A stretch of DNA of 64,000 bases from an uncultured Eubacteriales bacterium (GCA_903835065.1 CAILLO010000001.1:1-64000), one strand, 5' to 3'; positions 17,741-26,160 are shown, counted from the stretch's first letter. Notes: generated by a model from the sequence alone, not told the origin. Numbers and translations: made by a program.

Positions 17741-18444
17741 CCCAAGGAAGATCCAAGATCCTCAGGAACCTCGCCTTCGGCTTCGTATGCCTGCTGCTCG
17801 GCATCCTGGTCGCGATCCAGCTCAAGAGCGTCAATTCGACGGAGAACCAGCTGCTGCTCCAGAACACGCGCACCGAGGAGCTCCGCGACGAGCTGATCGC
17901 TCTCCAGAACAGCAACCGGGACCTCACGACGCGATATTCCGACCTGAAGGACTACGTCGCCCAGCTGGAGAGCCAGACCGCGTCGACCGACGAGAACCTC
18001 AAGGCGATCCTCGAGGAGAAGCGGAAGGCCGAGATCTACGCCGGTCTCACGGACGTCAGCGGGCCCGGAATCATCGTGACGCTGTCGGCGGGCACCGATT
18101 CGTCGATCCGCGACCTCGACGTACGCCTCGTGGTCAACGAGCTCCGCGCCGCCGGCGCCCAGGCGATCTGCGTCAACGAGGAGCGCATGGTGGCCATGTC
18201 CGAGATCCGCCTCGGCGGCCAGTACATCGTGATCAACGGCAAGCCCTTCCCGTCGAACCAGCCGTTCGTGATCCGGGCCATCACCCGCCCGGACGACGCG
18301 GAGCGCGCGCTGACGATGCTGAACGGCGTCGCCGACAACCTGAAGTTCTATTCGATCGACACGAAGATCGAGAAACTGGACAAGGTCTCCATCCCGAAGC
18401 TCCGGGCGGACAGCCCGGCCTACCAGATGGACATGCTGTCCTGA
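17737..18444 (+). CDS. DUF881 membrane protein, copy 2
   Basis: This 235-residue paralogue of the preceding gene has the same build: a membrane helix (about residues 8-25), a coiled coil with EELRDELIALQNSNRDL, and a DUF881 domain with GPGIIVTLSAG, LVVNELRAAGAQAICVNEERM and GQYIVINGKPFPSNQPF. The two copies share the order of motifs but have diverged strongly. It overlaps copy 1 by 4 bases and precedes phoH. I can give no specific function. Confidence 0.82.
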   Translation: MTQGRSKILRNLAFGFVCLLLGILVAIQLKSVNSTENQLLLQNTRTEELRDELIALQNSNRDLTTRYSDLKDYVAQLESQTASTDENLKAILEEKRKAEIYAGLTDVSGPGIIVTLSAGTDSSIRDLDVRLVVNELRAAGAQAICVNEERMVAMSEIRLGGQYIVINGKPFPSNQPFVIRAITRPDDAERALTMLNGVADNLKFYSIDTKIEKLDKVSIPKLRADSPAYQMDMLS

Positions 18445-18470
18445 CGACCTGCAGGGGAGAGAGCGGACGT

Positions 18471-19436
18471 ATGGAACGCAAGATCGGGATCGACAACGCC
18501 AAGGAAGCGGCGGGTCTCTTCGGGGAGATCGACGGCAACAGTTCGCTGATCGAGACGCTGCTCGGCGTCGAGCTTCAATCGCTGCCCGACGGCATCGGCG
18601 TGTACGGGGAGGACGAGAACGTCCTCAAGGCAGAAGCCGTGGTGCGGCGATTGCTCGAGATCCAGCGTGGCGGAGAGCCGATCACGAGCCAGCTGGTCTC
18701 CTATCTCAGCGAAACGGCGCGGGACGGCAGCGTCGAGCAGGTCGCGGGCTATTCCCCGGACTGCATCCTCGTCACGTCCAAGGGCCGGCCGATCAAGGGC
18801 AAGACGCGCGGCCAGATCGAATTCGTCAAGGCGATCGCGGAGAGCGACGTCACCTTCGCGATCGGTCCCGCCGGCACCGGCAAGACCTTCCTGGCCGTCG
18901 CCATGGCCGTGAGCGCCTTCCGCAACCGGCAGGTCTCCCGCATCATCCTGACCCGGCCCGCCGTCGAGGCCGGAGAGAAGCTCGGGTTCCTGCCCGGCGA
19001 CCTGCAGAACAAGGTGGACCCCTACATGCGCCCTCTGTACGACGCCCTGCAGGAGATGATGGGCGCCGAGACGTACCTGAAGCACATGGAGAAGGGCATC
19101 ATCGAGGTGTCGCCGCTTGCCTACATGCGCGGCCGGACGCTCGACGACTCCTTCATCATTCTCGACGAGGCCCAGAACACGACTCCCGAACAGATGAAGA
19201 TGTTCCTGACCCGTCTCGGCTTCCGCTCCCGGATGGTCGTCACCGGCGACGTCACGCAGATCGACCTGCCGCCCGACCGCCACTCGGGTCTCAAGGAAGC
19301 CCGCCGGATCCTCCACGAGGTCCCCGGGCTCCGGTTCGTCGAGCTCACGGAGCGCGACGTCGTCCGCAACCCACTGGTCCAGCGGATCATCCGCGCCTAC
19401 GAGGCCCACGACCACCACGAGCACCATTCCCACTAG
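18471..19436 (+). CDS. phoH: PhoH family ATPase (PhoH-like, YbeZ type)
   Basis: PhoH-like proteins are P-loop ATPases linked to RNA metabolism and ribosome maturation, and they work with YbeY. The 321 residues carry an N-terminal KH-like region, Walker A GPAGTGKT (132-139), the ILTRPAVEAGEKLGFLPGD segment and Walker B FIILDEAQN. The C-terminus ends in an unusual histidine-rich tail (HDHHEHHSH). I chose the ATG at 18471, preceded by AGGGGAGAG. ybeY follows directly; the yqfF (HD hydrolase), dgkA and cdd genes often found between phoH and era are absent here. Confidence 0.93.
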   Translation: MERKIGIDNAKEAAGLFGEIDGNSSLIETLLGVELQSLPDGIGVYGEDENVLKAEAVVRRLLEIQRGGEPITSQLVSYLSETARDGSVEQVAGYSPDCILVTSKGRPIKGKTRGQIEFVKAIAESDVTFAIGPAGTGKTFLAVAMAVSAFRNRQVSRIILTRPAVEAGEKLGFLPGDLQNKVDPYMRPLYDALQEMMGAETYLKHMEKGIIEVSPLAYMRGRTLDDSFIILDEAQNTTPEQMKMFLTRLGFRSRMVVTGDVTQIDLPPDRHSGLKEARRILHEVPGLRFVELTERDVVRNPLVQRIIRAYEAHDHHEHHSH

Positions 19437-19460
19437 GTGAGAGAGGAGGAGCCGGCCGCG

Positions 19461-19997
19461 ATGCGCGTGACCTTCGAGAACCGCCAGTCCCGCTTCGACG
19501 CCGCTTCCCGCCGGAAGGCGGAGGCGATCGTCCGCGACGTGGCCGCCGCCTGCTGGGCGTCGTCCGCCCTCTCCCTCGCTTCGGGGGCACGTTCTTTTGA
19601 ACCCGCGGTCCACCTCGTCTTCGTCGGCCCCCGCGTCATGCGCGCCCTCAACCGGGAGACTCGCGGAGTCGACGCTTCCACGGACGTCCTGTCGTTTCCG
19701 ATGCTCGAGATGACGGAAGGGAAGTCCACCCCGTGCCGTTCCGAGGACCTCGTGCCGGACGCCGGCGGCGGGCCTCCGACCCTGTTTCTCGGCGACGTCC
19801 TGCTGAATCTCGACCGCGCCGTCGAACAGGCGGCCCGATATGATCACTCTCTCGAACGCGAGGTCGCCTTCCTGACCGCCCACGCGGTGCTCCACCTCCT
19901 CGGCTACGACCACGACACCCCGGAACGCGAGCGCCGGATGAGAAGCAGACAGCGCAGCATCCTGCTGACGCTCGGATACAGGAGGAACTCCCCTTGA
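19461..19997 (+). CDS. ybeY: Endoribonuclease YbeY
   Basis: YbeY is a zinc-dependent endoribonuclease needed for 16S rRNA 3'-end maturation and ribosome quality control. The zinc motif is visible as HAVLHLLGYDH (His141, His145, His151), and TDVLSFPM lies near residue 75. The 178-residue product is slightly long, with an insertion about residues 85-105. I chose the ATG at 19461 because GAGGAGGA lies 10 bases upstream; a GTG at 19437 has no such site. The stop overlaps the TTG start of era. Confidence 0.93.
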   Translation: MRVTFENRQSRFDAASRRKAEAIVRDVAAACWASSALSLASGARSFEPAVHLVFVGPRVMRALNRETRGVDASTDVLSFPMLEMTEGKSTPCRSEDLVPDAGGGPPTLFLGDVLLNLDRAVEQAARYDHSLEREVAFLTAHAVLHLLGYDHDTPERERRMRSRQRSILLTLGYRRNSP

Positions 19998-20941
19998 CGG
20001 ACAGCACGCCCTTCCGCTCCGGTTTCGTCGCCCTCGCCGGTCGAGCGAACGTCGGCAAGTCCACCCTGCTCAACCACCTCGCCGGCATCCGCCTCGCCAT
20101 CGTGTCGCCCAAGGCGCAGACGACGCGCCACTCGATCCGGGCCGTGGTCGACGACGGCTCGACGCAGGTCGTCTTCATCGACACGCCCGGCATGCATCGA
20201 CCGACCACGCGGCTCGGCCGATTCATGGTCGAGTCCGCCTGGGAGGCCTTCCTCGATTCGGACGTCGCGGTGCTGATCACCGACGCGACGCGGCCGGGCC
20301 CCGACGGCATCGAGCGCACCTTCTGCCGCAAGGCCGCCGAAAGCGGCAAGTCGGTGATCCTCGCGATCAACAAGGTCGACAAGGTGGCGAAGGAGACGCT
20401 GCTGCCGATCATCGGCGATTTCGCGAAGGTCTTCGATTTCCTGGCGATCATCCCGATCTCCGCTTCGACCGGACTCGGTGTCGACGACCTCCTCAAGGAG
20501 ATCCGCTCGCACCTGCCCGAAGGCCCGCGCTATTTCCCGGCCGACATGTCCACCGACCAGACCGAACGGACACTGGTCGCCGAAATCATCCGCGAGCGCA
20601 TCCTCGCTTCCGCCCACGACGAGATCCCCCACGGCACGGCGGTCGAGATCGAGACTTTCGAGGAATCCGACGAAGAGCACGTCCGCATCGAGGGCGACGA
20701 GACCTCGGGCCGGACCTTCGTCCGCATTTCGGCCCGCATCTTCTGCGAGAAGGACACCCACAAGGCCATCCTGATCGGACACGGCGGCTCCATGATCAAG
20801 AAGATCGGCTCGGAGGCCCGCGCGTCGATCGAGAAGATGCTCGGCTGCAAGGTCTATCTCGATCTCCGCGTGAAGACCAAGGAGGATTGGAAGAACGACC
20901 GGTCCCTGCTGCGGGACCTCGGTTACGGCCCGGACCGCTGA
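19994..20941 (+). CDS. era: GTPase Era
   Basis: Era is an essential GTPase that binds the 3' end of 16S rRNA during 30S assembly. G motifs are clear: GRANVGKST (16-24), DTPGMHRP, NKVDKV, and the switch region KAQTTRHSI. The C-terminal KH domain includes KAILIGHGGSMIKKIGSEAR. The start is TTG at 19994, with GGAGG 9 bases upstream; the N-terminal GFVALAGRANVGKS supports it. It is followed by recO at 7 bases, the usual era-recO pair. Confidence 0.95.
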   Translation: MTDSTPFRSGFVALAGRANVGKSTLLNHLAGIRLAIVSPKAQTTRHSIRAVVDDGSTQVVFIDTPGMHRPTTRLGRFMVESAWEAFLDSDVAVLITDATRPGPDGIERTFCRKAAESGKSVILAINKVDKVAKETLLPIIGDFAKVFDFLAIIPISASTGLGVDDLLKEIRSHLPEGPRYFPADMSTDQTERTLVAEIIRERILASAHDEIPHGTAVEIETFEESDEEHVRIEGDETSGRTFVRISARIFCEKDTHKAILIGHGGSMIKKIGSEARASIEKMLGCKVYLDLRVKTKEDWKNDRSLLRDLGYGPDR

Positions 20942-20948
20942 CCGCCCG

Positions 20949-21719
20949 ATGAGCGGACTGGTCCGCATCCGAGGCCTGGTCCTCCGCGAGGTCGCGGTCG
21001 GCGAGGCCGACCGGATCCTGACGATCCTGTCGGCCGACCAGGGCCGTTTCTCCGCGTCCGCCAAGGGCGCACGCCGCCAGAACAGCCGGCTGGTCTCCGC
21101 GACGGAGGTCCTCAGCCTCTGCGACTTCTCACTGTTCGGGAAGAACGGACGATTCACCGTCGACGGGGCCGAACGCATCGAGGCCTTCACCGCGGTCAAG
21201 GAGGACCTGGTCCGCCTGACCTGCGCGGCGCACGTCGCGGAACTCGTCCTCGACGCCGTCCGGGAGGGGGAGCCTGCGCCCGACGTCTACCGGCTGGTCC
21301 TCCGCACGCTGCACGCGATGACCCTGCCGGAACGCGACCCGCTGCTCGCGGCCCGCGTGTTCGAATTCCGTCTGATGGCCCGGATCGGCTACGCGCCGTC
21401 GCTGACGAAATGCATGGTGTGCGGAGAGCCGCCGCCCGAAGGCGTACCTCTTCGGTTCAGCTTCTCGCGCTGCGGCGTCGTCTGCGGGAAGGAGACCTGT
21501 CTCCGTCAATCGGGCGAGTTCCTGGAGATCCGTCCCGGGACGCTGAACTGCCTGCGCCACATCGTCTCGGCTCCGGAAGAGGCGCTGTTCTCCTTCGCGC
21601 TCGACCCGGCCGTCCTGAAGGAGCTCTCGACGGTGTCCTCCCGGTATGTCCGCGAACGGATGGAGCGCGATTACACGCGCCTTTCTCTGATCGCGGAATG
21701 GGACGCGGACTCTCTCTAG
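20949..21719 (+). CDS. recO: DNA repair protein RecO
   Basis: RecO loads RecA with RecR on gapped DNA. The 256-residue product has an N-terminal OB fold (RIRGLVLREVAVGEADRILTILSADQGRFSASAKG in two parts), a helical middle and a zinc-binding region with CMVCGEPPPEG...CGVVCGKETC (four Cys). Length is normal. It is the last gene of the long rluD-recO stretch and converges on the helicase gene, with stop codons overlapping by 4 bases. Confidence 0.93.
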   Translation: MSGLVRIRGLVLREVAVGEADRILTILSADQGRFSASAKGARRQNSRLVSATEVLSLCDFSLFGKNGRFTVDGAERIEAFTAVKEDLVRLTCAAHVAELVLDAVREGEPAPDVYRLVLRTLHAMTLPERDPLLAARVFEFRLMARIGYAPSLTKCMVCGEPPPEGVPLRFSFSRCGVVCGKETCLRQSGEFLEIRPGTLNCLRHIVSAPEEALFSFALDPAVLKELSTVSSRYVRERMERDYTRLSLIAEWDADSL

Positions 21720-24196
21720 GCGTCGGCGAAGAACTCCCGGACCCGCTGCGCCACTTCCCGTGGGGAAACCGCCTCGATCGGATGCCATTCGTCGGGGAAG
21801 ACCTGCCGGTACTCGGGCTTTCCGTAGCGCTCGTCGACCAGCAGGATGAAGCCGCGGTCGGAATCGCTCCGGATCAGGCGCCCGGCGGCCTGCTGGACCT
21901 TGTTGAATCCCGGGTACATGTAGGCGAACTCGAAACCGGACCCGAAGGTGGTCGCATAGTAGTCCTTCATGACCTCCCGCTCGCCGCACAGTTGGGGAAG
22001 TCCGACGCCGACGACCACCACGCCTGTCAGCTTCTCTCCGACGAGGTCGATCCCTTCGCCGAACACGCCGCCCAGCACCGCGAAGGCCACGAGCGTCCGC
22101 TCGCCGAAGGTCGAGAAGCGGTTCAGGAAAGCCTCCCGCTGGGCCTCGACCATGTTGGGGGACTGGACGACGACGTCGGTCGATTTTTCCGCCTTGCCGC
22201 GCAGCAGGGTGCGGTAGGCGGCCGAAACGGAGCGCAGGTAGTCGAACGACGGCAGATAGACGAGGTAGTTGCCGATTCGCTGGGATACGGCCGCCTGCAC
22301 GTATGAAGCGACGGCGGGAAGGGAAGCGGCCCGCGACGCGTACTTCGTCGAAACATTCTCCACGGACAGCAGCAGGAGGTTCTCCTCCGGGAAGGGCGAG
22401 GCGAGCACGAGCTTCTCCGGACGGTCCTCGGAACGAGGTCCGCAGAGCAGGCTCGCGAAGTAGTCGGGCGGGGACATGGTCGCCGAGAAGAAGACCGCGG
22501 CGTGGCAATCGAGGTACGTGTCCCTGACCCGCTTCGACGCATCGAGGCACATCAGGCGGATTGCAAAACCTTCCGGACCGCTTTCCACGGTGGTGACGTA
22601 GCTGCCGTCGAAGAACTCCTCGAACACCCGGAGGAAGAAATAGCATTCGAACAGGAATTCCTGCAGGCTGCGGCGCGCCTTTCCCGACGGCATCGCCTCG
22701 ACCGGGTCGCGGCAGACGGCGACGACGCGCTGCAGCATCGCCGCCAACGCTTCGGGCTTCTTCCGGGTCGCGCGGAAGCTCCCCATCGCGACGACCTCCG
22801 TGGGGCCGATGCCGGCCTCGACGTCCGGTATCGCCTGTCCGTCGGCTTGGAATGCCTCCTTCAGCGTCACGAAGTAGCGCGCGACCGACCCGAGGCTCCG
22901 CGCGATCGCGGGGTCCTGTCCGACGGCCGCCCGGCGGGCCGCGGCGAGCCTCCCCGACGAAAGCTCGGCGCTGTACATCGCGCGCGAACGCTCCGGAAGA
23001 TTGTGCGCCTCATCGACGAGCAGGGCGAATCCGGCCGAATCTTCGCCGAAGAACCGCTCGAGACGGATCCGCGGATCGAAGACGTAGTTGTAGTCCGCGA
23101 TGATCGCATCGCAGAAGAGGGAGATGTCGAGCGACAGCTCGAAGGGGCAGACGGTGAACGCCTCGGCCGTCGCGAGCACCTCTTCGCGCCGGATCGCGTC
23201 GTGTCGGTGGAGGTCGGTCAGGGCCGTGCGGATCCGGTCGTAGTAGCCGAGGGCGTAACGGCACCGGTTCGGGTCGCAGTAGATCTCCGGGCAGAGGCAG
23301 AGCTTCTCCTTGGCGGTCAGGGTGACGGACTTGAGGACCATCCCCTTCGCGCGCAGGTCGTCCAGCGCCTTCTCGGCGGAGAAGCGGGTCGAGGTCTTGG
23401 CCGTCAGGTAGAAGATCTTCGAGCAGAAGGCGCGCGGCAGCGATTTGACGGCGGGGAAGAGGGCGGAAATCGTCTTTCCGGTCCCGGTCGGGGCCTGGAC
23501 GAGCAGCGCGGCGTTGCGCCGGATCGCGCCGAGCGTCTCCTGCATGAACCGCTTCTGTCCCGGACGGATCGACGAGTAAGGGAAGGCGAGGGCCGCGAGG
23601 GACCGGTCGCGCAGCTGCCGGTGGGATTCGAGCCGCTTCGCCCAGTCGCAGTAGACGGCGGCCGTCTCACGGAAGAAGCGCGCCAGCAGTTCGGAGTCGA
23701 CGGAGCGGGAGAATTCCCGGTATTCCAGGGTGTCGGCCGAAACGTAGACCAGCGCGACCCGGCGCACCGGCGAAGGGGCGTCGGGCGCGGCGTCGAGCAG
23801 ATATCCGTAGAGGAGGGCCTGCGCCCAATGGACCGGCTCTCCGCCGTCGGGAAGGTCGGAGAGGTCCGTGAGCACCGACTTGGCCTCGAGGACGGTTCGG
23901 GTGCCGTGCTCCTCGAGCAGCGCATCCGCTCGCCCGGCGACCCTCAGGACCACCCCGTCGGCGACATGCTCCCCCTTCACGGCGACTTCGACCGTCAGGA
24001 CGTCCTCACCGTGCCGGCGCTCCATCTCCTTGAAGAACAGGCGGTGGGTCCGGGAGCCGTCCGCGGCCGTCAAGCCGCTGTAGACGAGCGAGGAGAGACC
24101 GCCCGAGCGGTGGACGAATTCGGCGAGCTCCCGGACGGAAATCCGCACGTTCGCGCTGTCCTTTTCTTCCGCGGAGCTGGAAGGAGCCTGGGCCAT
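21716..24196 (-). CDS. PD-(D/E)XK nuclease / Fe-S helicase fusion (Rad3/DinG-like)
   Basis: The 826-residue product joins two activities. Residues 1-190 look like a PD-(D/E)XK nuclease of the Cas4/AddB sort: GRADALLEE (88-96) then LEAKS (Glu104-x-Lys106). The rest is a superfamily 2 XPD/DinG-type helicase: Walker A APTGTGKT (235-242), a Cys cluster fit for a 4Fe-4S centre (Cys300, 302, 307, 312), DEAH box at 385-388, and C-terminal motifs QAAGRLIRSDSDRG. It likely unwinds DNA with 5'-3' polarity in repair; the nuclease-like part may cut or only bind. AGGAGG lies just before the ATG. Only about 50 bases separate it from the tRNA-Leu(CAG) 3' end, and they hold a terminator and no promoter. Confidence 0.85.
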   Translation of the reverse strand: MAQAPSSSAEEKDSANVRISVRELAEFVHRSGGLSSLVYSGLTAADGSRTHRLFFKEMERRHGEDVLTVEVAVKGEHVADGVVLRVAGRADALLEEHGTRTVLEAKSVLTDLSDLPDGGEPVHWAQALLYGYLLDAAPDAPSPVRRVALVYVSADTLEYREFSRSVDSELLARFFRETAAVYCDWAKRLESHRQLRDRSLAALAFPYSSIRPGQKRFMQETLGAIRRNAALLVQAPTGTGKTISALFPAVKSLPRAFCSKIFYLTAKTSTRFSAEKALDDLRAKGMVLKSVTLTAKEKLCLCPEIYCDPNRCRYALGYYDRIRTALTDLHRHDAIRREEVLATAEAFTVCPFELSLDISLFCDAIIADYNYVFDPRIRLERFFGEDSAGFALLVDEAHNLPERSRAMYSAELSSGRLAAARRAAVGQDPAIARSLGSVARYFVTLKEAFQADGQAIPDVEAGIGPTEVVAMGSFRATRKKPEALAAMLQRVVAVCRDPVEAMPSGKARRSLQEFLFECYFFLRVFEEFFDGSYVTTVESGPEGFAIRLMCLDASKRVRDTYLDCHAAVFFSATMSPPDYFASLLCGPRSEDRPEKLVLASPFPEENLLLLSVENVSTKYASRAASLPAVASYVQAAVSQRIGNYLVYLPSFDYLRSVSAAYRTLLRGKAEKSTDVVVQSPNMVEAQREAFLNRFSTFGERTLVAFAVLGGVFGEGIDLVGEKLTGVVVVGVGLPQLCGEREVMKDYYATTFGSGFEFAYMYPGFNKVQQAAGRLIRSDSDRGFILLVDERYGKPEYRQVFPDEWHPIEAVSPREVAQRVREFFADA

Positions 24197-24216
24197 CTCA
24201 CCCTCCTGGAACGATG

Positions 24217-24243
24217 AAAAAAGGCTCCGTCAGACGGAGCCTT
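24217..24243 (-). terminator. Terminator after tRNA-Leu(CAG)
   Basis: A perfect 10-bp stem (24221-24230 with 24234-24243) with a 3-base loop is followed on the minus strand by six T (24222-24217). It lies directly between the tRNA 3' end and the helicase start, so helicase transcripts must read through it. Confidence 0.85.
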
Positions 24244-24248
24244 CTTTC

Positions 24249-24335
24249 TGGTGCGGAAGACAGGACTTGAACCTGCACAGCCTTGCGACTACTAGAACCT
24301 GAATCTAGCGCGTCTGCCAATTCCGCCACTCCCGC
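24249..24335 (-). tRNA. tRNA-Leu (anticodon CAG)
   Basis: Read on the minus strand this folds as a class II tRNA with a long variable arm. The acceptor begins GCGGGAG and pairs with CTTCCGC; the anticodon stem-loop is CTAGA-TTCAGGT-TCTAG, anticodon CAG (decodes CUG); the T loop is GGTTCAAGTCC. CCA is encoded at 24249-24251. It lies between its own promoter and a strong terminator. Confidence 0.95.
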
Positions 24336-24346
24336 AGGCATGAGAT

Positions 24347-24375
24347 ATCGTACTATAGGACATCCCGATTTGCAA
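24347..24375 (-). promoter_or_regulatory. Promoter of tRNA-Leu(CAG)
   Basis: On the minus strand TTGCAA (24375-24370), a 17-base spacer and TACGAT (24352-24347) precede the tRNA by 11 bases. The -35 abuts the divergent murD extended -10, so the two promoters cannot be occupied together easily. Confidence 0.65.
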
Positions 24376-24377
24376 TA

Positions 24378-24386
24378 TGGTAGAAT
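24378..24386 (+). promoter_or_regulatory. Extended -10 promoter of murD
   Basis: TG-g-TAGAAT (24378-24386) lies 19 bases before the murD ATG, with no good -35. The leader would be very short (about 12 bases). Confidence 0.55.
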
Positions 24387-24405
24387 CGTCTGCGGAGGAC
24401 GAACG

Positions 24406-25833
24406 ATGAATCGGAAGCTCGACTACTTCAAGACCTACATGCTGGGCCGCAAGGTCGCCGTCCTGGGCGTCGGCGTCAGCAACCGCCCCCTGATCCGCTA
24501 TATCCACCGTCTTGGTGCCGTGATCACGGCGTTCGACATGGCGGGCCCGTCCGATGAGGTCCTTCGGCGCACGATGGACGATTTCCAGGCCGAGGGGATC
24601 GGGATCTCGTGGTCGCTGGGGAAGGACTACTTGAAGAACCTCAAGGGCTTCGACATGGTCTTCCGCACGCCCAAGGTCCGCTTCGACATCCCGGAGCTTC
24701 TGGCCGAGCGCGAACGCGGCGCCGTGATCACGTCCGAGATGGAGGTCTTCCTCGAGCTCTGTCCCGCGAAGACCTTCGGCGTCACGGGCAGCGACGGGAA
24801 AACGACCACGACGACCCTGATTTCCCTGTTCCTCAAGGAAGAGGGATACCGCGTCTGGCTCGGCGGCAACATCGGCACCCCGCTGCTCGACCGGATCGAT
24901 GAAGTCGAGGACGCGGATATGGTCGTCCTCGAGCTGTCCAGCTTCCAGTTGCATACGATGCGCCGGAGCACCGACGTCGCGGTCGTGACCAACATCTCGC
25001 CGAATCATCTCGACGTCCACAAGGACTATCAGGAATACATCGACGCCAAGAAGAACCTCATGCTCTACCAGAGCTTCATGGGTCGCCTGGTTCTCAACGC
25101 TTCGAACTACGAGTCGAAGTCCCTTTCTCCGGAAGCCCGCGGACGCGTCGTCTTCTTCTCGCGCGGCGACGAGGGACCGAATCCCGGCGCGTTCCTGAAG
25201 GATGGCGTGCTGACCTACCAGGAGCCGGCGAAGGGGATCTCCGTTCCCGTCGTGCCCGCCGCGGAGATCGTGATTCCCGGTCGGCACAACCAGGAGAACT
25301 ACCTCGCGGCGGTCGCCGCGACCTTCGAATACGTTTCGCCGGCGTCGATGGCCCGCGTCGCCCGGACCTTCCGGGGTGTGGAGCACCGCATGGAGCTCGT
25401 CCGCGAACTCGACGGGGTCCGCTACTTCAACAGTTCGATCGACACGAGTCCGACCCGCACGAAGGCGGCCCTGAAGGCCCTCGAGGACCGCGGCGAACGC
25501 GTCGTGCTGATCGTCGGCGGCAAGGACAAGAAGTGCGACTACACGGGACTCGGCGAGTCGATCCTCGCCGTCTGCGACCGTATCGTCCTGTGCGGGGAGA
25601 ACGTCCCCCAGATCGAGAAATCGATCCGGGCCGCATGCGAGCGGAGAGCTCAGGCGGAGCCGACGCTGGTGCGCGCCGTCGACTACGAGCAGGCCGTCCA
25701 GGAGGCCCGCAGGCTTGCGAAACCCGGAGAGGCCGTCGTCCTGTCTCCCGCCGGCACGAGCTTCGACCGGTACCGCAATTTCGAGGACCGGGGGAACCAC
25801 TTCAAGAAGCTCGTCCACGCCCTCGGGACCTGA
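24406..25833 (+). CDS. murD: UDP-N-acetylmuramoyl-L-alanine--D-glutamate ligase
   Basis: MurD adds D-glutamate to UDP-MurNAc-L-Ala in the cytoplasm during peptidoglycan precursor synthesis. The 475-residue product has an N-terminal Rossmann-like domain (KVAVLGVGVSNRPLI), the ATP-binding GVTGSDGKTTTTTL, the central LELSSFQLH and TNISPNHLDVH, and a C-terminal domain with IVGGKDKKCDY and LSPAGTSFDRYRNFEDRG. Where many MurD enzymes have GTNGKST the P-loop reads GSDGKTT, as in several Clostridia. The ATG at 24406 has GGAGG 8 bases upstream. It stands alone, outside a dcw cluster, between tRNA genes. Confidence 0.93.
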   Translation: MNRKLDYFKTYMLGRKVAVLGVGVSNRPLIRYIHRLGAVITAFDMAGPSDEVLRRTMDDFQAEGIGISWSLGKDYLKNLKGFDMVFRTPKVRFDIPELLAERERGAVITSEMEVFLELCPAKTFGVTGSDGKTTTTTLISLFLKEEGYRVWLGGNIGTPLLDRIDEVEDADMVVLELSSFQLHTMRRSTDVAVVTNISPNHLDVHKDYQEYIDAKKNLMLYQSFMGRLVLNASNYESKSLSPEARGRVVFFSRGDEGPNPGAFLKDGVLTYQEPAKGISVPVVPAAEIVIPGRHNQENYLAAVAATFEYVSPASMARVARTFRGVEHRMELVRELDGVRYFNSSIDTSPTRTKAALKALEDRGERVVLIVGGKDKKCDYTGLGESILAVCDRIVLCGENVPQIEKSIRAACERRAQAEPTLVRAVDYEQAVQEARRLAKPGEAVVLSPAGTSFDRYRNFEDRGNHFKKLVHALGT

Positions 25834-25854
25834 ATCCCGGAACCGAAACGAAAA

Positions 25855-25887
25855 GAAGAGGCGGTCCCAGCGGACCGCCTCTTCCTT
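25855..25887. terminator. Bidirectional terminator between murD and tRNA-Tyr
   Basis: A perfect 13-bp stem (25855-25867 with 25872-25884) with loop CAGC. On the plus strand the tail is CTTG; on the minus strand TTTTCG follows, so it serves both murD and the converging tRNA unit. Confidence 0.85.
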
Positions 25888-25894
25888 GTACTCG

Positions 25895-25979
25895 TGGTGG
25901 GGGGAGGTGGATTCGAACCACCGAAGTCGAAGACAACAGATTTACAGTCTGCCCCCTTTGGCCGCTCGGGAATCCCCCC
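25895..25979 (-). tRNA. tRNA-Tyr (anticodon GTA)
   Basis: The minus strand gives an 85-base class II tRNA. The acceptor GGGGGGA pairs with TCCCCCC, the anticodon loop is CTGTAAA (GTA), a long variable arm follows (TGTCTTCGACTTCG), and the T loop is GGTTCGAATCC. CCA is encoded (25895-25897). It lies 4 bases downstream of the CAT tRNA and shares its promoter. Confidence 0.95.
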
Positions 25980-25983
25980 ACGT

Positions 25984-26060
25984 TGGTGGGCCTTCAGGGA
26001 CTTGAACCCCGGACCAACCGGTTATGAGCCGGTCGCTCTGACCAACTGAGCTAAAGGCCC
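25984..26060 (-). tRNA. tRNA with anticodon CAT (Ile2 or elongator Met)
   Basis: A 77-base tRNA on the minus strand, GGGCCTTTAGCTCAG... with anticodon loop CTCATAA and encoded CCA. Anticodon CAT fits elongator Met or the lysidine-modified Ile2. The GGGCCTTTAGCTCAG start resembles the GGACCTTTAGCTCAG of Bacillus tRNA-Ile2, which favours Ile2, but the sequence alone does not settle it. It is not an initiator: the anticodon stem lacks the three G-C pairs. Confidence 0.9.
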
Positions 26061-26102
26061 GTCCAATCCTGAAGCGTCGCTCTTCCCGGAGCGACAGAAT
26101 GG

Positions 26103-26132
26103 ATTATATAGAACTGGCATCCCCAGCGTCAA
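26103..26132 (-). promoter_or_regulatory. Promoter of the tRNA(CAT)-tRNA-Tyr unit
   Basis: On the minus strand TTGACG (26132-26127), an 18-base spacer and a perfect TATAAT (26108-26103). It is one of the strongest promoters by consensus in the window, as expected for stable RNA. Confidence 0.8.
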
Positions 26133-26160
26133 GCGGTTTTTATTTTCCGTGCCATCGGGT

